A stretch of DNA of 16,172 nucleotides from Erwinia pyrifoliae DSM 12163 (GTDB lineage: Bacteria; Pseudomonadota; Gammaproteobacteria; Enterobacterales; Enterobacteriaceae). The stretch spans positions 305,221 through 321,392 of the forward strand of contig NC_017390.1 in NCBI RefSeq assembly GCF_000026985.1, read 5' to 3'. A program made the translations under genes and the position numbers. Positions 9,181 through 16,172 of the stretch are shown here, in pieces. The notes beneath the pieces were generated by a model. The model was not told the DNA's origin. It searched no databases and saw only the letters and a list, made by a program, of their open reading frames with translations. Position 1 is the stretch's first letter; each line of letters starts with the position of its first letter.

Positions 9181-10248
9181 ATGAGTGAACTGAAGAACGA
9201 TCGTTATCTGCGCGCCCTGCTGCGCCAGCCAGTTGATGTTACCCCGGTGTGGATGATGCGCCAGGCCGGGCGTTACCTGCCAGAATACAAAGCCACCCGC
9301 GCCGTTGCCGGTGACTTTATGTCGCTGTGCAAAAATGCTGAACTGGCCTGCGAAGTCACGCTGCAGCCGCTGCGGCGTTACGCGCTGGATGCGGCGATCC
9401 TGTTCTCCGATATTCTGACCATTCCTGATGCAATGGGACTCGGACTCTATTTTGAAACGGGCGAAGGCCCGCGTTTTTCCTGCCCCGTGACTTGCCGTGC
9501 CGATGTCGAAAAGCTGCCGATCCCCGATCCCGAACAGGAGCTGGGCTACGTGATGAACGCGGTGCGCACCATTCGGAAAAACCTTAACGGCGAAGTGCCG
9601 CTGATTGGCTTCTCCGGCAGCCCGTGGACGCTGGCAACTTATATGGTCGAAGGCGGCAGTAGTAAGGCTTTTACCAAGCTGAAAAAGATGATGTATGCGG
9701 AGCCGCAAACCCTGCACCTGATGCTGGATAAGCTGGCGGACAGCGTCACGCTGTACCTTAATGCGCAGATCCGCGCCGGGGCGCAGTCGGTGATGATTTT
9801 TGATACCTGGGGTGGGGTGCTGACCGGGCGTGATTACCTGGAATTTTCGCTGCACTACATGCATAAAATTGTCGACGGACTGCTGCATGAAAACGAAGGG
9901 CGTCGCGTGCCGGTCACGCTGTTTACCAAAGGCGGCGGGCAGTGGCTGGAAGCCATGGCTGCCACCGGCTGTGATGCGCTGGGCCTGGACTGGACCACGG
10001 ATATGGCTGATGCCCGCCGTCGCGTTGGCGACCGGGTCGCGCTGCAGGGCAATATGGATCCGTCCATGCTGTACGCCTCCCCCGCGCGTATCGTACAGGA
10101 AGTCGCGGGCATCCTTGCTGGTTATGGTCATGGCAACGGGCATGTCTTTAACCTCGGCCACGGCATCCATCTGGATGTGCCGCCAGAACACGCGGGCGTA
10201 TTTGTTGAGGCAGTACACAGGCTCTCGCGTCCCTATCATCTCGGATAA
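9181..10248 (+). CDS. hemE: Uroporphyrinogen decarboxylase
   Basis: 355-residue cytoplasmic enzyme removing the four acetate carboxyls of uroporphyrinogen III to give coproporphyrinogen III in heme synthesis. Signatures: [15 protein letters not shown] (22-36, substrate-binding Arg), catalytic Asp77 in [25 protein letters not shown] (143-159), FDTWGG, and GHGI near the C-terminus. The frame stays open upstream to 9142, but ATG 9181 gives the [10 protein letters not shown] start seen in relatives and has a purine-rich GGAGAGAGAG at 9164-9173. Only 36 nt separate it from nfi, so the two are probably cotranscribed, as in E. coli. Confidence 0.97.
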   Translation: MSELKNDRYLRALLRQPVDVTPVWMMRQAGRYLPEYKATRAVAGDFMSLCKNAELACEVTLQPLRRYALDAAILFSDILTIPDAMGLGLYFETGEGPRFSCPVTCRADVEKLPIPDPEQELGYVMNAVRTIRKNLNGEVPLIGFSGSPWTLATYMVEGGSSKAFTKLKKMMYAEPQTLHLMLDKLADSVTLYLNAQIRAGAQSVMIFDTWGGVLTGRDYLEFSLHYMHKIVDGLLHENEGRRVPVTLFTKGGGQWLEAMAATGCDALGLDWTTDMADARRRVGDRVALQGNMDPSMLYASPARIVQEVAGILAGYGHGNGHVFNLGHGIHLDVPPEHAGVFVEAVHRLSRPYHLG

Positions 10249-10284
10249 CGTTTTCTGGTCATCAAGGTGCCCGGGAGGGGCTGT

Positions 10285-10950
10285 ATGGATCTTGCCGCAT
10301 TACGCGATCAGCAGCGGCAGCATGCCGCAGAGATTGTGACTGAGGATGATTTCGATGTTATGCCGCCGCGCTTTATCGGTGGTGCAGACGTCGGGTTTGA
10401 ACAGGGAGGCGAGGTGACGCGCGCCGCACTGGTTGTCCTTGAGTATCCCTCCTTACAACTTATCGAACACCAGGTGGCGCGTATTGCCACCGCTATGCCC
10501 TATATTCCGGGCTTTTTGTCATTTCGTGAAGTTCCGGCGCTGGAAGCCGCATGGCAGCAGCTGGCGCAGCGCCCCGATCTTTTACTGGTGGATGGTCATG
10601 GTATTGCCCATCCACGCCGTCTTGGCGTTGCCAGCCATTTCGGCCTGCTGGTGGATGTGCCAACCATCGGCGTTGCCAAGAAACGCTTATGCGGTCAGTT
10701 CACGCCGCCCGATGCGGATCCCGGTAGCTGTCAGCCACTGATGGATAAAGAGCAGCAGCTGGGATGGGTACTGCGCAGCAAGGCACGCTGCAACCCCTTG
10801 TTTATTTCCCCTGGCCATCGGGTTAGTCAGGCAACGGTGCGGGACTGGGTGCGAAAATGCCTGCATGGCTATCGTTTGCCGGAACCAACGCGCTGGGCAG
10901 ATGCCGTTGCCTCGCGGCGTCCGGCTTCCGCCCCGCTATTGCGCGGTTAA
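10285..10950 (+). CDS. nfi: Endonuclease V (deoxyinosine 3' endonuclease)
   Basis: 221-residue repair nuclease that nicks DNA one phosphodiester 3' of deaminated bases, mainly hypoxanthine. Metal-binding acidic residues are present: Asp35 in GGADVGF, Glu82 in SFREVP and Asp103 in LVDGHG, followed by the Lys pair in GVAKKRL (129-135). The MPYIPG segment (71-76) is the strand-separating wedge region. An upstream in-frame ATG at 10267 exists, but ATG 10285 gives the MDLAALR start of the family and has GGGAGGGG just before it. The last residues after ADAVAS are diverged from the E. coli tail. It is second in a likely hemE-nfi unit, with yjaG 66 nt further on. Confidence 0.96.
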   Translation: MDLAALRDQQRQHAAEIVTEDDFDVMPPRFIGGADVGFEQGGEVTRAALVVLEYPSLQLIEHQVARIATAMPYIPGFLSFREVPALEAAWQQLAQRPDLLLVDGHGIAHPRRLGVASHFGLLVDVPTIGVAKKRLCGQFTPPDADPGSCQPLMDKEQQLGWVLRSKARCNPLFISPGHRVSQATVRDWVRKCLHGYRLPEPTRWADAVASRRPASAPLLRG

Positions 10951-11016
10951 CCCCCCGTGCTGCCTCGTGGCTTTTCAGGTACACTGCGGCAAGCGCATTT
11001 ATTCTGAGATCCCGAT

Positions 11017-11607
11017 ATGTTACGTAATCCAATTCATTTACGGCTGGAAAAGCTGGAAAGCTGGCAGCACGTTACTTTTATGGCCTGCCTGTGTGAGCGC
11101 ATGGTCCCCAATTATCGCGAGTTTTGCCAGAAAACGGGATTTGGTGACGGGCAGATATATCGCCGCATTCTTGACCTGTTGTGGGAAACCCTGGTGGTGA
11201 AAGACGCGAAGGTGAACTTCGACAGTCAGCTGGAGAAGCTGGAAGAGGCGATTCCCTCGGCGGATAACTACGATCTGTACGGTGTTTACCCGGCGATTGA
11301 TGCCTGCGTGGCGCTCAGTGAACTGCTGCACTCGCGCCTTAGTGGTGAAACGTTGGCGCACGCTATTGCCGTCAGTGAGACCTCGATCACTACCGTTGCG
11401 ATGCTGGAGATGACCCAGGCAGGCCGTGAAATGACCGAAGAAGAGCTAAAGGTTAACCCCGCTGTGGAAGAGGAATGGGACATTCAGTGGGAGATATTCC
11501 GCCTGCTTGCGGCCTGCGAAGAGCGAGATGTGGAACTGATAAAAGGGCTGCGATCTGACCTGCGAGAATCAGGGATAAGTAATATCGGTATAAATTTTCG
11601 GCAGTAA
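11017..11607 (+). CDS. yjaG: DUF416 family protein YjaG
   Basis: 196-residue soluble protein, nearly collinear with E. coli YjaG. Conserved blocks are MLRNPIHLRLEKLESWQ, FGDGQIYRRILDLLWETL, NFDSQLEKLEEAIPSADNYDLYGVYPAIDACVALSELLHSR (split over 72-115) and EMTQAGREMTEEEL. It is rich in acidic and amphipathic helical stretches, with no signal peptide or membrane segment. The function is unknown. Its place between nfi and hupA is conserved in enterobacteria. The ribosome-binding site is weak. No terminator is obvious between yjaG and hupA. Confidence 0.93.
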   Translation: MLRNPIHLRLEKLESWQHVTFMACLCERMVPNYREFCQKTGFGDGQIYRRILDLLWETLVVKDAKVNFDSQLEKLEEAIPSADNYDLYGVYPAIDACVALSELLHSRLSGETLAHAIAVSETSITTVAMLEMTQAGREMTEEELKVNPAVEEEWDIQWEIFRLLAACEERDVELIKGLRSDLRESGISNIGINFRQ

Positions 11608-11724
11608 GACGATAAAACGTGACTTCAACTCTGAATTGTAGCGCCTTTGGGCTTCACATAAGCACCCTGTCTGGTCTACATTTGTGAGGCTGAAAAATGT
11701 TGCTATCGGTGCGTGTATGCAGGA

Positions 11725-11756
11725 GAGTGCCAGAATCTGGTTTTTCCCTCGCACTC
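11725..11756 (+). other. Nested inverted repeats in the hupA leader
   Basis: GAGTGC (11725-11730) pairs with GCACTC (11751-11756). Inside it CCAGA (11730-11734) and TCTGG (11736-11740) are symmetric about one A, and a T5 run follows at 11741. The inner hairpin plus T-run looks like a very weak terminator about 50 nt before the hupA ATG. It could affect hupA mRNA, but the short stems make this tentative. Confidence 0.3.
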
Positions 11757-11795
11757 GATGCTTAGCAAGCGATAAATACACTGTAAGGATAACTT

Positions 11796-12068
11796 ATGAA
11801 CAAGACTCAACTGATTGATATAATTGCGGACAAAGCGGACCTGTCTAAGACCCAGGCTAAAGCTGCACTGGAATCCACCCTGACAGCGATTACTGAGTCT
11901 CTGAAAGAAGGTGATGCAGTACAACTGGTTGGTTTTGGTACTTTTAAAGTTAATCAGCGCGCTGGGCGTATCGGCCGCAACCCAAAGACTGGCAACGAAA
12001 TCCAAATTGCTGCTTCAACCGTGCCGGCATTTACATCGGGTAAAGCTCTGAAAGAAGCTGTTAAGTAA
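11796..12068 (+). CDS. hupA: DNA-binding protein HU-alpha
   Basis: 90-residue nucleoid protein that bends and compacts DNA, working as a homodimer or with HU-beta. The start [14 protein letters not shown], the core [23 protein letters not shown] (the beta arms that enter the minor groove) and the end [12 protein letters not shown] match HU-alpha, with only scattered substitutions relative to E. coli. AAGGA lies 6 nt before the ATG. The gene has its own leader and a strong terminator, so it is probably transcribed alone. Confidence 0.98.
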   Translation: MNKTQLIDIIADKADLSKTQAKAALESTLTAITESLKEGDAVQLVGFGTFKVNQRAGRIGRNPKTGNEIQIAASTVPAFTSGKALKEAVK

Positions 12069-12096
12069 TCGTCTGACGGTGAAAAGTTTAAACAGA

Positions 12097-12120
12097 GGGG
12101 CGATTTCGCCCCTTTTGTTT
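12097..12120 (+). terminator. Rho-independent terminator of hupA
   Basis: GGGGCG (12097-12102), ATTT loop, CGCCCC (12107-12112), then TTTTGTTT. It starts 28 nt after the hupA stop. Confidence 0.93.
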
Positions 12121-12138
12121 AGCCTGTTTTCCTGGCGT

Positions 12139-12180
12139 ATGCCCTCCGGCTTCAGCTTCGCAGAAGCTGAAGTAAGGCAT
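12139..12180. repeat. Long hairpin-forming inverted repeat between hupA and yjaH
   Basis: CTTCAGCTTC (12150-12159) and GAAGCTGAAG (12163-12172) form a perfect 10-bp stem over a GCA loop. Beyond an internal loop, ATGCC (12139-12143) pairs with GGCAT (12176-12180). A T6 run follows only at 12184-12189, so it is not a classical terminator. It lies after the hupA terminator and before the yjaH start. It could be a dispersed palindromic repeat or a second, weak terminator. Confidence 0.6.
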
Positions 12181-12201
12181 TGATTTTTTGATACTTTTAT
12201 C

Positions 12202-12870
12202 ATGATGACATTGACCTCATTTACTCCAATCATCTCCTTCGCCTTGCTGATGCTGTTAGCTGGCTGTAGCACTCGCTCCGATCTGCCAGACTTGACTGCC
12301 AGCGGATATCTTGCCGATGGCGGTGCCGTACGTATCTGGCGTAAAAATCATCAGCAGCAGGTGGTACGCCTGATGACGGAGTATACGCCATTTAGCGGCG
12401 CAGCCGTGGAAACCAGCGACTATCTCTGGCAGCAGGGGAAACTGATGTCGATAGAGCGCCGTGTCATCGGGGGACAACCTGATAATGTGACCCTGCGCTT
12501 CGATCAGGATGGCAATATCAGTTTTATGCAGCGGCAGCTTGTCGGGCGGCGTGAAGCGCTCTCTGCGGATGCGGTTGCGCTATATCAGTTTGATGGCCAG
12601 CGTATGCTGAAAATAAGCGACGACCTGCTGTCAGGAAGGGTTTTGCTAAAACAAGGGAAATGGCAGCCAGATGGTACGGTCGCCAGCTGTAAGGGCGGGC
12701 GCGTGCGACCTCAACTGGATAGCACGGAGTTGGGCCGTATTGCCCGCCATCAGCGTGACGTATCCGGCCTTCCCGACATTGCGTGGCTGGAGGCGCCTGC
12801 GGGCACGGAGCTGCTGATGATCACCGCCACCGATCTGTGTCAAAACGAGCCAAAAGAAGACGGCTTCTGA
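12202..12870 (+). CDS. yjaH: DUF1481-type lipoprotein YjaH
   Basis: 222-residue predicted lipoprotein. The signal peptide ends in the lipobox LLAGC (18-22), so Cys22 would be lipid-modified. Ser follows it, which favours the outer membrane over the inner. The rest is a soluble periplasmic domain with no known catalytic motif. I assign YjaH from its position right after hupA and its general features (E. coli yjaH encodes a DUF1481 protein). ATG codons at 12202 and 12205 are both possible, and a stop at 12181 bars a start further upstream. No recognisable Shine-Dalgarno precedes them; the leader is T-rich. In E. coli zraPSR separate yjaH from purD, whereas here the next gene is purD on the other strand. 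Confidence 0.82.
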   Translation: MMTLTSFTPIISFALLMLLAGCSTRSDLPDLTASGYLADGGAVRIWRKNHQQQVVRLMTEYTPFSGAAVETSDYLWQQGKLMSIERRVIGGQPDNVTLRFDQDGNISFMQRQLVGRREALSADAVALYQFDGQRMLKISDDLLSGRVLLKQGKWQPDGTVASCKGGRVRPQLDSTELGRIARHQRDVSGLPDIAWLEAPAGTELLMITATDLCQNEPKEDGF

Positions 12871-12874
12871 GCAT

Positions 12875-12904
12875 AAAAAAGGGCGATTGAAGATCGCCCC
12901 TTTG
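12875..12904. terminator. Bidirectional terminator between yjaH and purHD
   Basis: GGGCGAT (12881-12887) and ATCGCCC (12893-12899) form a 7-bp stem with loop TGAAG. On the minus strand it is followed by TTTTTT (A6 at 12875-12880), a good end for purHD, though it lies about 45 nt past the purD stop. On the plus strand it is 10 nt after the yjaH stop and followed by CTTTG, which is weaker. Confidence 0.85.
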
Positions 12905-12945
12905 TCAGATCGTTTAATGCGAGAACAATGACCCGCCGCGCGCAG

Positions 12946-14226
12946 TTATTTACGATCTATTGCGCGATAGCCAATATCCGTGCGGCAGAAGCTGCCATGC
13001 CAGGAAATCGGCTTTGCCAACTGGTAAGCGCGCTGCTGTGCTGCGGCAACGTCTTCGCCCAGCGCGGTTACGCACAGCACGCGGCCACCGCTGGTGACTA
13101 CCCGATCGTCCTGCAGCGTTGTGCCCGCATGGAACACTTTCCCATCCGCCACTTCTTCTGATGGCAGGCCTTGGATCGGCTGACCGTTGACATAGTCTCC
13201 AGGATAGCCACCGGCTGCCAGTACCACGCCCAACGAATGGCGAGGATCCCAGACGGAGTCTTTTTGATCAAGATTACCGTTTACCGCAGCCAGGCACAGA
13301 TCGACCAGATCGGATTGCAGACGCAGCATGATCGGTTGGGTTTCCGGATCGCCAAAGCGGCAGTTAAATTCGATCACCTTTGGCTGGCCGCTTTTATTAA
13401 TCATCAAACCGGCATACAGGAACCCGGTATAGACATTACCCTCGGCAGCCATGCCCCGCACGGTTGGCCAGATCACTTCGTCCATCACGCGCTGGTGGAT
13501 TTCATCGGTGACTACCGGTGCCGGAGAGTAAGCCCCCATACCGCCGGTATTCGGACCGGTATCGCCATCGCCCACGCGCTTGTGATCCTGGCTGGTAGCC
13601 ATTGGCAGCACGTTTTCGCCATCGACCATAACAATAAAGCTGGCTTCTTCGCCGTCAAGGAACTCTTCCACCACGATGCGGTGCCCGGCGTCGCCAAACG
13701 CGTTGCCCGCCAGCATATCCTGGATGGCGTCTTCCGCTTCCTGCAGCGTCATGGCAACGATTACCCCTTTACCCGCAGCCAGGCCATCGGCCTTAATCAC
13801 AATCGGTGCGCCTTTCTTACGTACATACGCAAGGGCAGGTTCAACTTCGGTGAAGTTCTGGTATTCGGCAGTCGGGATCTGATGACGGGCGAGGAAGTCT
13901 TTGGTAAAGGCTTTAGATCCTTCCAGCTGCGCGGCAGCCTGAGTCGGGCCGAAGATTTTCAGCCCGGCGCTGCGGAATGCGTCTACCACACCAATAACCA
14001 GCGGCGCTTCCGGGCCGACAATCGTCAGGTCGATTTTTTCATTCAGGGCAAAGTTCAACAGCCCCTGAATATCGGTGGGGCTGATAGCCACGTTCTGTAA
14101 GGCAGGCTCCAGCGCGGTGCCGGCATTGCCCGGAGCAACAAATACGCGGTCAGCCAGCGGGGACTGAGCGGCTTTCCAGGCTAACGCGTGCTCACGGCCA
14201 CCGTTACCAATCACTAATATTTTCAT
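12946..14226 (-). CDS. purD: Phosphoribosylamine-glycine ligase (GAR synthetase)
   Basis: 426-residue cytoplasmic ATP-grasp enzyme for step two of purine synthesis, joining phosphoribosylamine, glycine and ATP into GAR. Motifs: VIGNGGREHAL (5-15), IVGPEAPL (69-76), the ATP-grasp loop IKADGLAAGKGV (144-155), GPNTGGMGAYSP (224-235) and EFNCRFGDPETQ (286-297, Mg-binding). Length is close to the E. coli enzyme, with a slightly shorter C-terminus (ending RAIDRK). It starts 14 nt after the purH stop, so it is the second gene of a purHD operon under the same PurR-controlled promoter. Confidence 0.97.
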   Translation of the reverse strand: MKILVIGNGGREHALAWKAAQSPLADRVFVAPGNAGTALEPALQNVAISPTDIQGLLNFALNEKIDLTIVGPEAPLVIGVVDAFRSAGLKIFGPTQAAAQLEGSKAFTKDFLARHQIPTAEYQNFTEVEPALAYVRKKGAPIVIKADGLAAGKGVIVAMTLQEAEDAIQDMLAGNAFGDAGHRIVVEEFLDGEEASFIVMVDGENVLPMATSQDHKRVGDGDTGPNTGGMGAYSPAPVVTDEIHQRVMDEVIWPTVRGMAAEGNVYTGFLYAGLMINKSGQPKVIEFNCRFGDPETQPIMLRLQSDLVDLCLAAVNGNLDQKDSVWDPRHSLGVVLAAGGYPGDYVNGQPIQGLPSEEVADGKVFHAGTTLQDDRVVTSGGRVLCVTALGEDVAAAQQRAYQLAKPISWHGSFCRTDIGYRAIDRK

Positions 14227-14240
14227 CTGGGACTCCGTAA

Positions 14241-15830
14241 TTAATGGCGGAAGTGGCGCATGCCGGTAAAGATCATCGCAATGCCGTGTTCATCTGCTGC
14301 TGCAATCACTTCATCATCGCGAATCGAGCCACCTGGCTGAATAACACAGGTAATGCCAACGGCGGCGGCGGCATCAATACCGTCACGGAACGGGAAGAAA
14401 GCATCAGAGGCCATCGCTGAACCTTTCACTTCCAGACCTTCATCGGCGGCTTTGATGCCGGCGATTTTAGCTGAGTAAACGCGGCTCATCTGGCCGGCAC
14501 CTATACCGATAGTCATATTGTCACGCGCATAGACAATGGCGTTCGACTTAACAAATTTAGCTACCTTCCAGCAGAAAAGCGCATCACGCAATTCCTGCTC
14601 GTTCGGCTGGCGCTTACTGACAACATGCAGCTGGCTATTATTCACCATGCCGAGATCGCGGTCCTGCACCAGCAAACCACCGCTAACACGCTTGAAGTCG
14701 AGGCCCGTCTGACGCTGTTGCCACTGGCCGCAGGTCAGCACGCGCACGTTCTGTTTCGCAGCGGTCACCTTCAGGGCAGCATCGCTGGCGCAAGGAGCAA
14801 TGATCACTTCGACAAACTGGCGGCTGATAATCTCCCGTGCGGTGGCCTCGTCCAGCTCACGGTTGAAGGCGACAATGCCGCCGAAGGCAGAAGTGGGGTC
14901 GGTTAGATAAGCTCGCTCGTAGGCTTCAAGAATTGAGCTGCCTGTGGCAACGCCGCACGGGTTAGCATGCTTGACGATGACGCAGGCTGGCTGGTCGAAC
15001 TCTTTTACGCACTCCAGCGCCGCATCGGTATCGGCGATATTGTTATAAGAGAGTGCTTTACCCTGCACCTGCTGTGCGGTGGCGACGGACGCTTCACTGA
15101 CATTATCTTCTATATAGAAGGCAGCCTGCTGGTGGCTGTTTTCGCCGTAGCGCATATCCTGCTTCTTAAGGAAGTTCAGATTCAGCGTACGCGGGAAACG
15201 ACCGGCGGGTTCAGTTGTTTCACCGTGATAGGCAGGGACCATACTGCCAAAGTAGTTGGCAATCGTACTGTCGTAAGCCGCGGTGTGTTCAAAAGCTTTG
15301 ATCGCCAGGTCGAAACGGGTTGCCAGCGTCAGCGAATTATCATTGGCATCTAATTCCGCAATAATGGCCTGATAATCGTTGCTCTTCACCACGACAGCTA
15401 CGTCCTTATGATTCTTGGCAGCAGAGCGCACCATCGTAGGGCCACCGATATCGATATTCTCAACCGCATCTTCCAGCGAGCAGTCTGCACGGGCTACGGT
15501 TTGCGCGAACGGATAAAGGTTAACGACCACCATATCAACAGGCGATATGCCGTGTTCAGCCATAATGTCATCATCCTGGCCACGGCGTCCTAAAATGCCA
15601 CCATGCACTTTCGGGTGTAACGTTTTAACGCGCCCATCCATCATTTCCGGGAAACCGGTATAGTCAGAGACTTCGGTAACCAGCAGACCGGCATCAGCCA
15701 GCAGGCGGGCAGTCCCTCCGGTGGAGAGCAGCTCGACGCCGCGCTGGGAAAGTGCCTGAGCGAATTCGAGGATACCGGCTTTGTCAGACACGCTGAGCAG
15801 CGCGCGGCGTACAGGACGATGTTGTTGCAT
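14241..15830 (-). CDS. purH: Bifunctional AICAR transformylase / IMP cyclohydrolase
   Basis: 529 residues, the same length as E. coli PurH. It catalyses the last two steps to IMP: formylation of AICAR by 10-formyl-THF, then ring closure. N-terminal MGS-like cyclohydrolase domain (about 1-200): SVSDKAGI (13-20), STGGT (36-40), [11 protein letters not shown] (68-78) and [12 protein letters not shown] (130-141). C-terminal transformylase domain: the catalytic Lys287-His288 in KHANPCG (287-293), then [18 protein letters not shown] and [10 protein letters not shown]. It is first in the purHD operon. AAGGGA lies about 9 nt before the ATG. Upstream are a leader with a hairpin and a PurR operator. 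Confidence 0.98.
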   Translation of the reverse strand: MQQHRPVRRALLSVSDKAGILEFAQALSQRGVELLSTGGTARLLADAGLLVTEVSDYTGFPEMMDGRVKTLHPKVHGGILGRRGQDDDIMAEHGISPVDMVVVNLYPFAQTVARADCSLEDAVENIDIGGPTMVRSAAKNHKDVAVVVKSNDYQAIIAELDANDNSLTLATRFDLAIKAFEHTAAYDSTIANYFGSMVPAYHGETTEPAGRFPRTLNLNFLKKQDMRYGENSHQQAAFYIEDNVSEASVATAQQVQGKALSYNNIADTDAALECVKEFDQPACVIVKHANPCGVATGSSILEAYERAYLTDPTSAFGGIVAFNRELDEATAREIISRQFVEVIIAPCASDAALKVTAAKQNVRVLTCGQWQQRQTGLDFKRVSGGLLVQDRDLGMVNNSQLHVVSKRQPNEQELRDALFCWKVAKFVKSNAIVYARDNMTIGIGAGQMSRVYSAKIAGIKAADEGLEVKGSAMASDAFFPFRDGIDAAAAVGITCVIQPGGSIRDDEVIAAADEHGIAMIFTGMRHFRH

Positions 15831-15926
15831 GAGGTTTATCCCTTGGCTTTGGATCGCATATAAAGAGCGTTATATGAAGCTTAGTTATTTTCCTCTATAT
15901 ATAAGAGAAGATAAGTTTCAGATAAC

Positions 15927-15940
15927 GCCCCTGAAGGGGC
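15927..15940. other. GC-rich hairpin in the purH leader
   Basis: GCCCCT and AGGGGC form a tight hairpin (5-6 bp, loop UUCA on the minus transcript). It lies about 100 nt before the purH ATG and just inside the expected transcript. No T-run follows on either strand, so it is not an obvious attenuator. Confidence 0.45.
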
Positions 15941-15957
15941 TGATTCTATGCGCGGGC

Positions 15958-15979
15958 ATTGTAGCGAAAACGTTTGCGC
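15958..15979 (-). promoter_or_regulatory. PurR operator and -10 element of the purHD promoter
   Basis: GCGAAAACGTTTGCGC at 15964-15979 matches the 16-bp PurR palindrome at 13 of 16 positions, including the central AAACGTTT. Directly beside it, on the minus strand, TACAAT (15963-15958) is a good -10. A bound PurR-hypoxanthine/guanine complex would therefore cover the space upstream of the -10 and block polymerase. A convincing -35 at 17 bp is not visible; TTGACG occurs 22 bp upstream of the -10. The site is 134 nt from the purH start codon. Confidence 0.88.
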
Positions 15980-16011
15980 GATGCTCGTCAAAATTGCCGC
16001 AATGCGAGCAT

Positions 16012-16032
16012 TGTGGATAAGTTTGTGCATAA
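16012..16032 (-). promoter_or_regulatory. Two tandem DnaA boxes
   Basis: Read on the minus strand, 16020-16012 is TTATCCACA (the strongest DnaA box) and 16032-16024 is TTATGCACA (fits TTATNCACA). They have the same orientation and are separated by 3 bp, so they repeat every 12 bp, about one helical turn. They lie between the purH operator and the rRNA promoter, about 65 bp upstream of the latter's -35. Whether DnaA acts here on purH, on rrn or on neither is unknown. Confidence 0.6.
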
Positions 16033-16096
16033 CAGGGTATAAGGCGGGGGGTTGCTGGGGATTGCAGCAGTCAGTCAAACTATCGCAATTTAGCCC

Positions 16097-16172
16097 TTGT
16101 CAGCCGTTGAGAACTCCCTATAATGCGCCTCCACTGACACGGAACAACGGCTTACAGGCCGGCGTGTTGAGA
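16097..16172 (+). promoter_or_regulatory. rRNA operon P1 promoter and start of the rrn leader
   Basis: TTGTCA (16097-16102), a 16-bp spacer ending ACTCCC, TATAAT (16119-16124) and the GC-rich discriminator GCGCCTCC are followed by ACTGACACGGAACAACGGC. These are the signature of enterobacterial rrn P1 promoters, including the stringent-control discriminator and the conserved early leader. Transcription would begin near 16132 and read out of the right edge, so P2 and mature 16S rRNA are not in view. In E. coli the operon at this place is rrnE. The -40 to -60 region is only moderately A/T-rich. Confidence 0.93.

Noticed and set aside
9145..10239. A 364-codon open frame antisense to nearly all of hemE
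   Set aside because: It mirrors the hemE codon pattern (long antisense frames are common in GC-rich enterobacterial genes). The translation has no recognisable family or low-complexity-free core, and hemE is certain.
13171..14100. A 309-codon open frame antisense to purD
   Set aside because: Shadow of the purD coding pattern. The predicted protein shows no known motif.

Overview
The window is chromosomal DNA from an enterobacterium, most probably an Erwinia of the amylovora/pyrifoliae/tasmaniensis group. From thiE rightward the gene order (thiE-thiC, rsd, nudC, hemE, nfi, yjaG, hupA, yjaH, purD-purH, rrn promoter) matches the E. coli K-12 region before rrnE. The proteins are close to, but clearly different from, their E. 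coli counterparts. The Erwinia assignment is an inference. It rests mainly on the absence of thiFSGH downstream of thiE, which fits the known carriage of thiazole genes (thiOSGF) on pEA29-type plasmids in fire-blight Erwinia.

Positions 1-2839 hold the 3' part of a K88/F4-type (FaeG-family) fimbrial locus on the plus strand. There are three complete subunit genes, and the last 22 codons of a fourth run off the left edge. The chaperone and usher genes would lie further left. A near-consensus promoter overlaps the end of the truncated gene, and a long imperfect hairpin sits in the leader of the next one. Positions 2951-4003 carry, on the minus strand, an outer-membrane omptin protease with its own terminator and a candidate promoter. 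The next roughly 700 bases have no recognisable gene. They are AT-rich near the omptin and turn GC-richer towards thiE.

Positions 4717-7478 are a thiamin operon on the minus strand: TPP riboswitch, thiC, then thiE overlapping thiC by 4 nt. ThiC makes the pyrimidine half of thiamin and ThiE joins pyrimidine and thiazole. The genes that make the thiazole half are absent, and the omptin/fimbrial block lies where they would be expected. Positions 7607-8959 hold rsd (anti-sigma70) and nudC (NADH pyrophosphatase), divergently transcribed.

Positions 9181-12870 are plus-strand housekeeping genes: hemE (heme synthesis), nfi (endonuclease V), yjaG (DUF416), hupA (HU-alpha) with a clear terminator, and the lipoprotein gene yjaH. 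A terminator-like hairpin separates yjaH from the convergent purHD operon (12946-15830, minus), whose promoter region carries a PurR operator. The zraPSR genes found next to purD in E. coli are absent. The window ends in the promoter and first transcribed bases of an rRNA operon reading rightward. Two DnaA boxes 12 bp apart lie between the purH operator and that rRNA promoter.

No wholly new system could be demonstrated. The most interesting parts are the accessory block (K88-like subunits plus omptin) at the missing thiazole-gene site, the structured leader in the fimbrial cluster, and the paired DnaA boxes between purH and rrn.
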